A DNA stretch of 64,000 bases from an uncultured Cellvibrio sp. (GCA_937958105.1 CALFXJ010000005.1:1-64000), one strand, 5' to 3'. Counted from the stretch's first letter, positions 1 through 9,091 are shown. The notes: a model not told the origin generated them from the letters alone. Made by a program: numbers and translations.

Positions 1-1119
1 CGGGCCGGTTTGGAGCAGTTGCTGGCGTTGGGTGTCGGTCATCAGCGCCAGCAGGGGTTTTAACCGGAGGACGGCGGCTTCCAGTTCGGCGGGGGAAATT
101 TCTGCAGCGCCCTTGCTGATTGTCTCCAGCAGATTATCGATCGACACAGCAACCGGCACATCCTCTTCGCCAGCGGCTTCGAGTTTCAGGATCTGAACTT
201 CACCGGGGCCCAGAGTTTTTGCGTTGGCCAGTGCTTGCTCCGCCGACTGCATCAGCCCCTGGGCCGTGACCGGATTACCTTTGCGCGCTGTTGCAATACC
301 CGCGGACATGGAGATCGGGAAGGGGTCACCGCCGATCGTCATCTTGAATGAACCGATGCGCTCGCATAGCCGTTTGGCCAGCACGATTACACCTTCCGCC
401 TTGGCCATGGGCAGGACAATCAGAAATTTTTCCAGACCGTAACGGCCGACGCTGTCTTCTTTACGGACGGCATTCTGCAGAATCGTCGCCGCCTGTTTGA
501 TGATGCGGTTTGCCGTCTGTTCGCCAATGCGTTTATGGATGGTTTTGAAGTCGTCCAGTTCGAACAAAATCACCGCCATATTCTCACCATGGCGATTGAC
601 GAAGGACACATCTTTTTCCAGTTGCTTATCCAGCCCCTGACGGTTGAGGGCGCCAGTCAGCAGGTCAATGTCTGCACTCTTCTGCAGGCTCTCTTTATCG
701 CGCTGGTAACTGGCATGGGCTTCCGCGCGGGCCAGTATCTCGGTGGCCTTGAATGGCTTGGTAATAAAGTCCGTGGCACCCAGTTCGAATACTTTACGAC
801 GAACCTCCTCCTCTTCCGCCGCCCCGGTAATAACAATCACCGGTTGCTTGCGAATACCCTCGTCCTCCGCCTGCCGGATACGCTGAATCAGCCCGTAACC
901 ATCGAGCCGGGGCATGCCCAGGTCGGTGAAGACCACCTGAATCGTATTATCGCGGCAAATCTTTTCCCAGGCTTCTTCACCGTCCTGAGCCAGGACTACA
1001 TCAAACTGGCCTGCCAGGATCTTGTTGGCGGTAACCCGGACGATCTTGGAGTCGTCGGCCACCAGAACCCGTGTCTTCTTACCTTCAGCCGGAGTACCCG
1101 CTGCGTTGTGTTGTGTCAT
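1..1119 (-). CDS. Response regulator with degenerate GGDEF domain (3' end outside window)
   Basis: The reading frame is open from the ATG at 1119 to the window edge (373 codons seen, no stop). Residues about 15-130 form a receiver domain: VADDSKIVR near the start, VFTDLGMP with phospho-acceptor Asp66, and a conserved Lys in FITKPF. Residues about 145-310 have the diguanylate cyclase fold (ELDDFKTIHKRIGEQTANRI, then GRYGLEKF, then SMSAGIA). The signature that should read GGDEF/GGEEF is GLEKF (residues 228-232), so the second Gly and the catalytic Glu are replaced. The usual substrate-contact Asn and the GD pair in the first motif are also lost (H and AN). By family knowledge this argues against cyclase activity. 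It may act as a c-di-GMP-free signalling scaffold or GTP sensor. It is transcribed divergently from the nuclease gene at 1287. Confidence 0.9.
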   Translation of the reverse strand, partial: MTQHNAAGTPAEGKKTRVLVADDSKIVRVTANKILAGQFDVVLAQDGEEAWEKICRDNTIQVVFTDLGMPRLDGYGLIQRIRQAEDEGIRKQPVIVITGAAEEEEVRRKVFELGATDFITKPFKATEILARAEAHASYQRDKESLQKSADIDLLTGALNRQGLDKQLEKDVSFVNRHGENMAVILFELDDFKTIHKRIGEQTANRIIKQAATILQNAVRKEDSVGRYGLEKFLIVLPMAKAEGVIVLAKRLCERIGSFKMTIGGDPFPISMSAGIATARKGNPVTAQGLMQSAEQALANAKTLGPGEVQILKLEAAGEEDVPVAVSIDNLLETISKGAAEISPAELEAAVLRLKPLLALMTDTQRQQLLQTGP

Positions 1120-1286
1120 AACACTAACCCGTTATATCGTGAATCGTGCTATTAACTATAGCCGATATATGCGAATTCCCATCAAATAACCGTTCCGCTC
1201 AGCCCAGCGAGGACAGCAATTGCTCCATCTGGATAATTTGCGCCAGGATCATTTCCCAAAACCGCCCTCACCCGTAAAATGCCTCC

Positions 1287-2936
1287 ATGACCGACGCACT
1301 TCCCCCGCATTATTATCTTCATAACTTTCGCTTCGTGATGGATTGGGTAGCCGATCAGCATGGTGATCTGTTAACCCCCGAAGAATCCGCCTTCATCCAG
1401 ACATTCCACCAGCTGGATCAGGACGGACAATGCCTGCTGGTGCGTATGCTTGGCCGCAAAGGCTGCTGGTTCCGCGCAGACAAGCTGCGCTATGCCGAGA
1501 TTGAGGACCACGCCCGCGCGGCGGAACAACTGGTCTGCGGCGAGCTGATCAGTCTGGATGCTCCACTGTCGCTCGAGGAACTGGCCAGCATCCTCACCAA
1601 GCCGGAGCTGCTGACCCTGTTCGCCGACCATCTGCGGTCCTATAAAAACCAGCGGAAAGACGTGCTGGTGGAATTACTGCGGGAACATTATCCCGCGCCT
1701 GTCAGTTGGACGGAGTGGACCCGGAACCAGCTGGCCCCGCTGTATCGCCTTGAGGTACAACACCTCAGCGATACGCTGCAGCTGTTGTTTTTTGGCAACG
1801 CCTATCAGGATCTCACCGAATTCGTGCTGCAGGATCTGGGGCTTTACCGCTACGAAAGTTACGTCATCGACCGGCAGCACCGGATTTTCAAGAACCGGGA
1901 CGAACTCGACCAATACCGACAGCTCATCCTGCTCCGCGAACAATTCGAAGTGGCAGAGAGCCTGATTGAACTGCAACAGCTCCTGCCGTTGCTCCCGCAA
2001 CCCTCCAGTAATGCCGCGATGGAACGACGCCGGGCCAAATTGATTAACCAGCTCGCCTACCAGCTGGAGCGCCATGGTGAAATTACCGCTGCGCTGGAAT
2101 TGTATCGGCAGGTCAGCCTGCCGCCATCCCGCGAGCGGCAGATTCGCCTGCTGGAAAAGTCAGGTGAATATGAAGTGGCCTGGGCACTGCTGCAGGACGT
2201 TCTTGCCAATCCTGCCACCGAACATGAAGTTCAGCTGGCCCAGCGCATGGCGCCGCGTCTGGCTAAAAAAATCCGTGTTGATTTCAGCAGCCTGGCGCGG
2301 CAGACGATTCAAGAACAGCAATTGATATTGCCTCGACTGCTGGATGAATCCGGTAATCCTTTATCGGTGGAAGTCATCGCTCAGGATTATTTTGATGAGG
2401 ACACTGCACCCTGCGTCTACGCCGAAAATCTGCTGCTGAACGGCCTGTTCGGTTTATGGTTGTGGCCGGAAATGTTTCGCAGCATCAACGGCGCCTTTGC
2501 GCATCCTTTTCAGGGCGCGCCGCTGGATATGTATCAGGAAGACTTTCTGCTGAATCGGCCGGGTATCACCGAGCTGTGGCAGTTGTTTGATCAGGACCGG
2601 CACATTGAACACATCAAACACGTCTGGAAAGAAAAAACCGGCATTACCAATCATTTTGTTCACTGGCAGTTTCTTGATGAATCGCTGGTGGATCTCGCCC
2701 TGACCTGCATTCCTGCCGCACATCTTAAAAATATCTTTCAGCGTTTGCTGTTCGACATAAAAGCCAATCGCAGCGGTCTGCCGGATCTGATCCAGTTTTT
2801 CCCCGCGCAGAAAACCTATCGGCTGATTGAAGTGAAAGGTCCCGGTGACCGGCTGCAGGATAATCAGCTGCGCTGGCTGGATTTCTTTGCCCGTCATGGG
2901 ATACCGGCCGAGGTATGCTATGTCAGCTGGCAATGA
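1287..2936 (+). CDS. FAN1-like VRR-NUC domain nuclease
   Basis: 549-residue protein. The C-terminal 110 residues match the VRR-NUC fold of the PD-(D/E)XK superfamily: FDIKANRSGLPDLIQFF gives the catalytic PD, LIEVKGPGDRL gives ExK, and QLRWLDFF gives the conserved Gln. The long N-terminal part is helical and rich in Leu, Gln and Arg, like the SAP and TPR-like regions of bacterial FAN1. FAN1 proteins are structure-specific 5' flap endonucleases/exonucleases acting in interstrand cross-link repair. The gene overlaps the downstream helicase by 17 bases, so the two are very probably cotranscribed and work on the same DNA substrates. The ATG at 1287 is the first in frame; no strong ribosome-binding site is visible. 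Confidence 0.88.
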   Translation: MTDALPPHYYLHNFRFVMDWVADQHGDLLTPEESAFIQTFHQLDQDGQCLLVRMLGRKGCWFRADKLRYAEIEDHARAAEQLVCGELISLDAPLSLEELASILTKPELLTLFADHLRSYKNQRKDVLVELLREHYPAPVSWTEWTRNQLAPLYRLEVQHLSDTLQLLFFGNAYQDLTEFVLQDLGLYRYESYVIDRQHRIFKNRDELDQYRQLILLREQFEVAESLIELQQLLPLLPQPSSNAAMERRRAKLINQLAYQLERHGEITAALELYRQVSLPPSRERQIRLLEKSGEYEVAWALLQDVLANPATEHEVQLAQRMAPRLAKKIRVDFSSLARQTIQEQQLILPRLLDESGNPLSVEVIAQDYFDEDTAPCVYAENLLLNGLFGLWLWPEMFRSINGAFAHPFQGAPLDMYQEDFLLNRPGITELWQLFDQDRHIEHIKHVWKEKTGITNHFVHWQFLDESLVDLALTCIPAAHLKNIFQRLLFDIKANRSGLPDLIQFFPAQKTYRLIEVKGPGDRLQDNQLRWLDFFARHGIPAEVCYVSWQ

Positions 2937-5220
2937 GGTTTACCAGTCGCCGCGCCTTATCCCGGTGTCGGTAAAGACGCTCGCTGAATTTGCAGCAAAA
3001 AGCGGCAGCCTCGATCGGCGCTTTACGCCCAGCCCCACCGCGCAGGAAGGTATTGCCGGTCATCAGGAAGTCGTCCTGCGCCGCCCGCCTCATTATCAAA
3101 AAGAAATGAGCCTGACGATCCAGTACGAAGGTTTACTTATCCGGGGCCGCGCCGACGGCTACGACAGCGAAGCGCATTGTCTGGAAGAAATTAAAACCTT
3201 TTACGGCGACTTCGAAAAGCTACCGGACAATCATCGACAACTTCACTGGGCTCAGGCCCGCCTTTATGGATGGATGTACTGCAGGCAACATCAACGCAAC
3301 GACATTACGCTGGCGCTGATTTATTTTGATCTGCACAATCAGCGGGAATACAGAGTCGAAGAACACTTTACGTTACCGGAACTGGTTGCCTATGGCGAAG
3401 ATCTCGCGGAGGTTTACTGGCAATGGCAGCAGCAGATTAACGCCCGCCAACAACAACTGTCTCAGTGGATTGATGAGCTGGCTTTTCCCTACGGCAGTTT
3501 CCGCAGTGCGCAACGGCAGATGGCGGAATCTGTTTACAAAGCCGCCGCTACCGGGCGTGTACTGCTGGCGGAAGCGCCCACAGGCACCGGAAAAACATTG
3601 GCGAGTATCTTTCCCGCAATCAAAGCCTTTAACAAAAAACCGGTGGATAAAATTTTTTATCTCACCGCCAAAACCACCGGCAAGCAACTGGCGCTGGAGA
3701 ATCTGCAACTGATCGCCAGCGACGGAATTGATACACCGCTGCGCGTCCTCGAGTTAACCGCCCAGGAAAAAATCTGCCTCGAGCCGGATAAACGCTGCAC
3801 CGGAGACAGCTGTCCCTTTGCCCGGAATTTTTATGACAAGCTCCAGCAAGCACGACAGGCGGCCTACACAACTCCTCTGCTGACCAGGCAGACCCTGACG
3901 CAATTGGCTCATACCCATGAAATCTGTCCCTACTACCTGGGTATGGAGATGAGCCGCTGGGTGGATATCCTGGTCGCAGATTTTAATTATTACTTTGATA
4001 CCAGCGCGCTGCTCCAGGGCCTTACCCGGGAACTGAACTGGCACCCTTACCTGCTGGTGGATGAATGTCATAATCTGGTGGAGCGCGCCCGCCAGATGTA
4101 CAGCGCCGAACTGGATAGAAGTGTATTGCTGGCAGCGAAACGGCTTGCCCCTAAACCCATAAAAACATCGCTGGAGCGCGTCAACCGGCTCTGGCTCGCC
4201 ACCATCAAAACCCTCGATTTCTCCGAGACCGCCTTGACGCTGCTCAATGCCTCACCGGAGAAACTCAACCTGGCCTTGACCGGATTCACCAACGACTACA
4301 TCGATTTTCTACAGCGTCATCCTGACCACCCCGTACAGCACACCGCTGTGCAGGAATTTTTTTTCGCTGCTTTAAATTATCTGGAAAAGCTGGAATTGGT
4401 GGATGAGGATTACTGCATCGACATGCAACGTCCTCAACCCAAGCAGGAGGTACTGACACTGCGCAATCTGATTCCTGCGCGACCGCTCGCAGCGCGACTC
4501 GCACAGGCTCACAGTGCCTGCTTCTTCTCTGCCACATTGCGCCCGGCATATTTTTATCAGCAAATGCTGGGGCTTCCGGACGACACGGTTTACCTCCAGG
4601 TGCCTTCGCCGTTTGCATCGCAACAATTACAGGTGAAGGTTGCCCGACACATCTCTACTCGCTATCGCGATCGTTCCACCGCTATCGGCCCTCTCTGCGA
4701 CATCATTGAACAACAGGTGACGGCGGCCACAGGCAACTATCTGGCTTTCTTTTCCAGTTATGAGTTTTTGCAGCAGATCGAGCGTGAATTGCAGCAACGA
4801 CTGTCCAGTGCAAATGTCACAGTGATAACTCAGTCCCGCCGTATGAGTGAGCAGGACCGTGAAGCATTTATCGAACGTTTTACTCACGAACAGAATTTAT
4901 TGGGACTGGCAGTCTTAGGCGGGGCGTTCAGTGAAGGGGTAGACTTACCCGGTGATGCCTTGAAAGGAGCGTTCATCGCGACCCTGGGCCTGCCGCAGAT
5001 CAATCCGGTCACCGAACATTTGCGCCAGCGTTTACAGCAGGTGTTTCAACAGGGTTATCACTTTGCTTATCTTTATCCCGGCATACAGAAAGTTGTACAA
5101 GCCGCTGGCCGGGTGATACGTACTCAGGAGGACACCGGTTACCTCTGGCTGCTTGACGATCGATTTGCCCAGCATGAGGTACGGCAGCTGTTGCCTGAGT
5201 GGTGGGAAATCTCCCGTTGA
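2920..5220 (+). CDS. PD-(D/E)XK nuclease fused to XPD/DinG-type iron-sulfur helicase
   Basis: 766 residues from the ATG at 2920. An upstream in-frame ATG at 2845 exists but lies deep in the nuclease gene. The N-terminal 110 residues carry a Cas4/RecB-like nuclease core: GRADG (Asp79), LEEIKT (Glu90, Lys92) and a following QxxxY. The helicase part has Walker A APTGTGKT (Lys225), a DECH box (381-384) and motif VI QAAGRVIR near the end. Four cysteines, C286, C293, C298 and C336, sit between motifs I and II with the spacing of an XPD/DinG 4Fe-4S cluster. It is therefore likely a 5'-3' superfamily 2 DNA helicase with an attached nuclease. It overlaps the FAN1-like gene by 17 bases. Confidence 0.88.
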   Translation: MSAGNEVYQSPRLIPVSVKTLAEFAAKSGSLDRRFTPSPTAQEGIAGHQEVVLRRPPHYQKEMSLTIQYEGLLIRGRADGYDSEAHCLEEIKTFYGDFEKLPDNHRQLHWAQARLYGWMYCRQHQRNDITLALIYFDLHNQREYRVEEHFTLPELVAYGEDLAEVYWQWQQQINARQQQLSQWIDELAFPYGSFRSAQRQMAESVYKAAATGRVLLAEAPTGTGKTLASIFPAIKAFNKKPVDKIFYLTAKTTGKQLALENLQLIASDGIDTPLRVLELTAQEKICLEPDKRCTGDSCPFARNFYDKLQQARQAAYTTPLLTRQTLTQLAHTHEICPYYLGMEMSRWVDILVADFNYYFDTSALLQGLTRELNWHPYLLVDECHNLVERARQMYSAELDRSVLLAAKRLAPKPIKTSLERVNRLWLATIKTLDFSETALTLLNASPEKLNLALTGFTNDYIDFLQRHPDHPVQHTAVQEFFFAALNYLEKLELVDEDYCIDMQRPQPKQEVLTLRNLIPARPLAARLAQAHSACFFSATLRPAYFYQQMLGLPDDTVYLQVPSPFASQQLQVKVARHISTRYRDRSTAIGPLCDIIEQQVTAATGNYLAFFSSYEFLQQIERELQQRLSSANVTVITQSRRMSEQDREAFIERFTHEQNLLGLAVLGGAFSEGVDLPGDALKGAFIATLGLPQINPVTEHLRQRLQQVFQQGYHFAYLYPGIQKVVQAAGRVIRTQEDTGYLWLLDDRFAQHEVRQLLPEWWEISR

Positions 5221-5223
5221 CAA

Positions 5224-5898
5224 TCAGAAAGGTGCCGGGCTGTATCCCTTGACCGTTTCACCGGTGTGAGGATGGACAAACTGCAGCTCCGTCGCATGCA
5301 GCAGCAGACGTGATGCTTTCTGCTGCGTTGCCGCATCTGCGTAGAACTCACACCCCAGGATCGGATGCCCGATCGCCTGCAGATGCAGCCGCAACTGATG
5401 AGAACGCCCCGTGATCGGATGAAGGTAAATCCGGGTGGTACCCGCCATCTGATCACGCGCGAGCACCCGGTATTCCGTTACGGATGGCTTACCGGTTTTC
5501 CGGCAGATCCTGTAACGCGGCCGATTGTCCGGATCGGCAGCAATAGGCAGGTCAATACGTCCCGTTTCCTCCGCTACCAGCCCTTCCACGACTGCGGTGT
5601 AATGCTTGACAACATGGCGGGCCTGAAACTGTTTGCTGATATGAGACAGCGCTGCCTTGTTCAAGGGGATCACCATAATCCCAGAGGTATCGAAATCCAG
5701 GCGATGCACAATACTCGCTGCCGGATAATCCTGTTGCAGCCGCGCCATCACCGAATCCCGGTTCAATGGATGACGCCCCGGCACACTCAAGAGTCGGTGG
5801 GGTTTATTGATCAGTAAAAAATCCCTGTCTTCATGCAACAGGGTAATGTGTTCAAGGCACGGCGGAAGGATCGCCAGTGCATCCAGATCATCAGACAT
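5224..5898 (-). CDS. rluA: RluA-family pseudouridine synthase
   Basis: 224 residues from the ATG at 5898 (MSDDLDALAI), close to the length of E. coli RluA. An in-frame ATG 117 bases upstream would run into the divergent DUF2970 gene and is not preferred. Motif HRLDFDTSGIMV carries the catalytic Asp; further family motifs are the KPHRLLSVPG stretch near the start and GRSHQLRLHLQAIGHPILG. RluA converts uridines to pseudouridine in 23S rRNA (U746) and tRNA (U32). The 3' end lies 4 bases from the convergent helicase stop. RluA versus another small RluA-family member (e.g. RluC/D-like without an S4 domain) is decided here by length and absence of an S4 domain. Confidence 0.85.
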   Translation of the reverse strand: MSDDLDALAILPPCLEHITLLHEDRDFLLINKPHRLLSVPGRHPLNRDSVMARLQQDYPAASIVHRLDFDTSGIMVIPLNKAALSHISKQFQARHVVKHYTAVVEGLVAEETGRIDLPIAADPDNRPRYRICRKTGKPSVTEYRVLARDQMAGTTRIYLHPITGRSHQLRLHLQAIGHPILGCEFYADAATQQKASRLLLHATELQFVHPHTGETVKGYSPAPF

Positions 5899-5990
5899 GA
5901 CGAGACTCGCACCAACATGGGTCGGGCATGATAATATCCGGGCAGGTTTTTTTATAGCTTCCGGATTTAACCCTTTGACAGGTAACCCCG

Positions 5991-6203
5991 ATGACCGACG
6001 ATCAAAAGCCATCAAAACCGACCTTCTGGCAGATTGTATTCAGCACCCTGGCCGCTGCCTTCGGTGTGCAGAGCAGTAAGAACCGCGAGCGCGACTTTAC
6101 CAGTGGAAATATCTACACCTACATCATCGCCGGCGTTATTTTTACGGTTTTGTTTGTGGTGGTGATGATCGTTATCGTCAAAACGGTTCTGGCGAACGTA
6201 TAA
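5991..6203 (+). CDS. DUF2970 small membrane protein
   Basis: 70 residues. The first half has the DUF2970 pattern FWQIVFSTLAAAFGVQSS followed by RERDF. The second half is one hydrophobic helix (YTYIIAGVIFTVLFVVVMIV), predicted to span the inner membrane. Function of the family is unknown. The gene is divergent from rluA with about 90 bases between starts, which must hold both promoters. It is followed by a hairpin at 6329-6362 whose U-tract faces the other strand. Confidence 0.85.
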   Translation: MTDDQKPSKPTFWQIVFSTLAAAFGVQSSKNRERDFTSGNIYTYIIAGVIFTVLFVVVMIVIVKTVLANV

Positions 6204-6328
6204 CAATCATTTATACGTGTCGCCACGTCTGGGCCGTTTGGATGCCGCCGGCACGCAATAACATCCTGCTCCTGCAGGTGATGGTTTGCTGCTCATAGAA
6301 TAGCGTTAGCCCGAGTTGAACCAGCCTG

Positions 6329-6362
6329 AAAAAAAACAAACCCCGAGACATGCTCGGGGTTT
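6329..6362 (-). terminator. Rho-independent terminator of the 38-residue gene
   Basis: Perfect 10-bp stem AAACCCCGAG / CTCGGGGTTT with a 5-base loop. Read on the minus strand it is followed by a T-rich run (complement of 6329-6340). It lies 34 bases past the stop of the small minus-strand gene. It could also slow transcripts leaving the DUF2970 gene, but the plus-strand T-run is short. Confidence 0.8.
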
Positions 6363-6395
6363 ATCAGGATCTGGATGATGATAACAATCTGCTAT

Positions 6396-6512
6396 TTACT
6401 GCCCGCTTACCCAGAAAATACACGCAGTAACAAAAATAGCAATTAAAGCTATGGCAGCAATGGCGTCAGCCACGCTGTCTCCACGGTCTTCTAACTCAAT
6501 GGGGTCGTTCAT
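6396..6512 (-). CDS. 38-residue single-helix membrane protein
   Basis: The start chosen is the ATG at 6512 because AGGAGA sits 9 bases upstream. The longer frame from 6638 has no such site. The peptide starts MNDPIELEDRGDSVADAI and then becomes one hydrophobic helix (AIAALIAIFVTACIFWVSG). A strong terminator follows. Together, a good ribosome-binding site, an acidic head, a clean membrane helix and a dedicated terminator argue for a real monocistronic gene. Function unknown. Confidence 0.7.
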   Translation of the reverse strand: MNDPIELEDRGDSVADAIAAIALIAIFVTACIFWVSGQ

Positions 6513-6878
6513 TATTTTTATTCTCCTGCTAAACAATTGAATTATCGTTTTACGCATGATTGCGCGGACTGATGTGACCGGCACTGCAAAAATCCGACCT
6601 TGGTCGCGATTCTTAACACAAGCCCCCTGGGATGGCAACCTTTATGGGCGGTTTATAACAAAATGACATGTAGATAGCATTAAATATTCATTCAATATCC
6701 AGAAATAGCTTGTTATCTTGCCCGCCCACAGCAGTCCAAGAGTGTCTGGACAGCACCGCCAAACTCGCTGTTACAGGTCTTTTAGTGTATCCTTCGCGCC
6801 TTGTTTTTAGCCGCGTCTGAAGTTTTAACGCCTCGAACGTGTGCTACCTATTCTCTGTTGCACGGTGTATTAGCCCCT
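6513..6878. other. Divergent intergenic region upstream of cysI
   Basis: No convincing gene. It should hold the promoters of the 38-residue gene and of cysI. It is AT-rich around 6660-6720 and contains a short inverted repeat ATATT-N5-AATAT at 6684-6698. A CysB site would be expected from knowledge of cys genes, but I cannot identify one. An in-frame upstream ATG-like start at 6801 for cysI exists and was not chosen. Confidence 0.5.
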
Positions 6879-8543
6879 ATGTACATTTACGACGAGTACG
6901 ACCATACCATCCTGCGCCAGCGGGTCGCTCAGTTTCGCGATCAGACTGAGCGCTTCCTGGCAGGCGAAATCAAGCCGGAAGAATTTCTGCCGCTGCGTCT
7001 GCAGAATGGTCTTTATATTCAACGCCTGGCCCCCATGCTGCGGATCAACGTGCCTTACGGCATGATAAACAGCACCCAGCTGCGTCGCCTGGCCCATGTG
7101 GCTCGCCATTACGACAAAGGCTATTGCCATGTCAGCACCCGTCAGAATATCCAGTTCAACTGGCCCGATCTGACTGAAGTCCCCAATATCCTGGAAGAGC
7201 TGGCAGAAGTGCAGATGCACGGTACCCAGTCCAGTGGTAACTGCATCCGTAATACCACCTCGGATCAGTTTGCCGGCGTAGCGGAAGACGAAATCGTCGA
7301 TCCGCGTCCCTACTGTGAAATCATTCGCCAGTGGTCCACCTTCCACCCGGAATTCGCGTTCCTGCCCCGTAAGTTCAAGATTGCCGTTACCGGCTCCCGT
7401 CAGGACCGCGCCGCTGTGCAGGTGCATGACATCGGCCTGCAGATCGTCCTCAATGATGCCGGCGAAGTGGGCTTTAAAGTCTACGTCGGTGGCGGTCTGG
7501 GCCGGACGCCGGTTATCGGCAGCGTAATCCGTGAATATCTGCCCCAGGAACATCTGCTGACCTACCTCGAAGCTATCCTGCGGGTGTACAACCTGTACGG
7601 CCGCCGCGACAACAAGTTCAAGGCGCGCATCAAGATTCTGGTTCGCGCACTGACGCCGGAAGTCTTTACTGAAAAAGTGGAGGCCGAATGGGCGCAACTG
7701 AAAGGCAGCAGCAGCACCCTGACCCAGGCCGAGATCGACCGGGCCAAGAGCTTCTTCACCGAACCGCCTTACGAAACTATCGACAACGCGGCGGCACAAG
7801 CCGAAGTCGATGCGCTGGCCAGCGAAAATCTGGCCTTCAGCAAATGGCTGCAACGCAACGTGCGCGGTCACCGCGTACCGGGTTATGCTGCCGTTACCCT
7901 CTCACTGAAGCCCACCGGTGTAGCGCCGGGCGATATCACTGACCGGCAGCTGGAAATCATTGCCGATCTGGCCGATGAGTTCAGTTTCAGCGAAGCCCGC
8001 ACCACGCACGAGCAGAACATTGTTCTGGCCGACGTGAAGAAAACCCAGCTGTTTGCCTTGTGGCAGACAGCCAAAGCAGCCGGCTTTGCCACACCCAACA
8101 TCGGCACTATCACCGATATTATCTGCTGCCCCGGCGGCGACTTCTGCTCCCTGGCCAACGCCAAGTCCATCCCGATTGCCGAATCAATTCAGCGGCAGTT
8201 TGAAGATATGGATTACGTGTATGACCTGGGTGACATCGACCTGAATATCTCCGGTTGCATGAACGCCTGCGGTCACCACCACGTGGGCCACATCGGCATT
8301 CTTGGTGTCGACAAGAAAGGCGAAGAGTTCTATCAGGTACAGCTGGGCGGCAGCGCCAGCAATGATGCCACCCTGGGCGATGTACTCGGCCCATCATTCA
8401 GTGCCGAAGATATGCCGCAGGTGATTCAGAAGCTGGTCGACGTATTCGTCGAAAACCGGACTGAAGAAGAATTGTTTATTGATACCTATCGCCGTATCGG
8501 TGCAACTCCCTTTAAGGAGCGTGTTTATGCCAAAGCTAGTTAA
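6879..8543 (+). CDS. cysI: Sulfite reductase hemoprotein (nitrite/sulfite reductase family)
   Basis: 554 residues from the ATG at 6879 (MYIYDEYDHTILRQ), which matches the start and length of Pseudomonas-type CysI. A 26-residue N-terminal extension is possible but lacks support. The four cysteines binding the 4Fe-4S/siroheme centre are visible: C417 and C423 (CCPGGDFC) and C460 and C464 (GCMNAC). The protein has the duplicated ferredoxin-like and siroheme half-domains of the family (LRLQNGLYIQRLAPM; GLGRTPVIG). It reduces sulfite to sulfide for cysteine synthesis in the cytoplasm. The 17-base overlap with the DUF934 gene marks an operon. Confidence 0.9.
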   Translation: MYIYDEYDHTILRQRVAQFRDQTERFLAGEIKPEEFLPLRLQNGLYIQRLAPMLRINVPYGMINSTQLRRLAHVARHYDKGYCHVSTRQNIQFNWPDLTEVPNILEELAEVQMHGTQSSGNCIRNTTSDQFAGVAEDEIVDPRPYCEIIRQWSTFHPEFAFLPRKFKIAVTGSRQDRAAVQVHDIGLQIVLNDAGEVGFKVYVGGGLGRTPVIGSVIREYLPQEHLLTYLEAILRVYNLYGRRDNKFKARIKILVRALTPEVFTEKVEAEWAQLKGSSSTLTQAEIDRAKSFFTEPPYETIDNAAAQAEVDALASENLAFSKWLQRNVRGHRVPGYAAVTLSLKPTGVAPGDITDRQLEIIADLADEFSFSEARTTHEQNIVLADVKKTQLFALWQTAKAAGFATPNIGTITDIICCPGGDFCSLANAKSIPIAESIQRQFEDMDYVYDLGDIDLNISGCMNACGHHHVGHIGILGVDKKGEEFYQVQLGGSASNDATLGDVLGPSFSAEDMPQVIQKLVDVFVENRTEEELFIDTYRRIGATPFKERVYAKAS

Positions 8544-9033
8544 AGACGGCGCGATTGTCGATGATGTCTGGACTTGTCTGCCAAAGCCCGAAGGAGAAGA
8601 TGCCGCAAGCGTTAGCGTGCCTGAAGGCCAGGTAATTGTGCCGTTATCCGTGTGGCTCGCGCAGAAGTCGCAACTGCAGGGTCGTACAGATATCGGCGTG
8701 TGGCTCGATAGTGATGAAACCGCCGATATGATTGGCGAGGAAGCCGCTTCACTGCCTTTGATCGCTGTGAACTTCCCCACCTTTATGGATGGCCGCGCCT
8801 TCTCCACCGCCCGGCTGTTACGTGAGCGTTATGGTTTTACCGGGGAGCTGCGTGCGGTAGGTAATTTTATCCGCGACCAGCTGTGCTATTTACGTCGTTG
8901 CGGTGTCAATGCGTTTGCGTTCAGCAATCCGGACATTGACCTGCAGGCAGCGCTGAAGTCACTTAACGATTTCACTGAATATTATCAGGCTTCTGTGGAT
9001 CAGCCTTTGCCGCTGTTCCGGCGGCGGGCCTAA
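8527..9033 (+). CDS. DUF934 protein, partner of CysI
   Basis: 168 residues from the ATG at 8527 inside the end of cysI. A weak AAGGAG-like site, within TTTAAGGAGCG, lies 10-15 bases upstream, so translation is probably coupled. The family core is FPTFMDGRAFSTARLLRERYGFTGELRAVG and FIRDQLCYLRRCGVNAFAF in segments (positions about 84-140). DUF934 proteins almost always follow cysI in Pseudomonas-like bacteria and are thought to support sulfite reduction; the reaction is not established. A terminator follows. Confidence 0.87.
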   Translation: MPKLVKDGAIVDDVWTCLPKPEGEDAASVSVPEGQVIVPLSVWLAQKSQLQGRTDIGVWLDSDETADMIGEEAASLPLIAVNFPTFMDGRAFSTARLLRERYGFTGELRAVGNFIRDQLCYLRRCGVNAFAFSNPDIDLQAALKSLNDFTEYYQASVDQPLPLFRRRA

Positions 9034-9060
9034 TACCCGGTATCGCTACGCGAATCACGA

Positions 9061-9091
9061 CAACGCCAGCACTATGCTGGCGTTGTTATTT
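9061..9091 (+). terminator. Rho-independent terminator after cysI-DUF934
   Basis: Ten-base-pair stem CAACGCCAGC / GCTGGCGTTG with loop ACTAT, followed by TTATTT on the plus strand. It sits 28 bases after the DUF934 stop and touches the stop of the convergent patatin gene at 9086. Confidence 0.75.

Noticed and set aside
2845..2919. 25-residue N-terminal extension of the helicase
   Set aside because: It lies inside the conserved nuclease reading frame and has no family sequence. The ATG at 2920 gives a normal start.
6870..7871. 333-codon frame on the minus strand
   Set aside because: It is antisense to cysI, whose protein has intact cofactor motifs. The frame is a by-product of GC-biased codon use.
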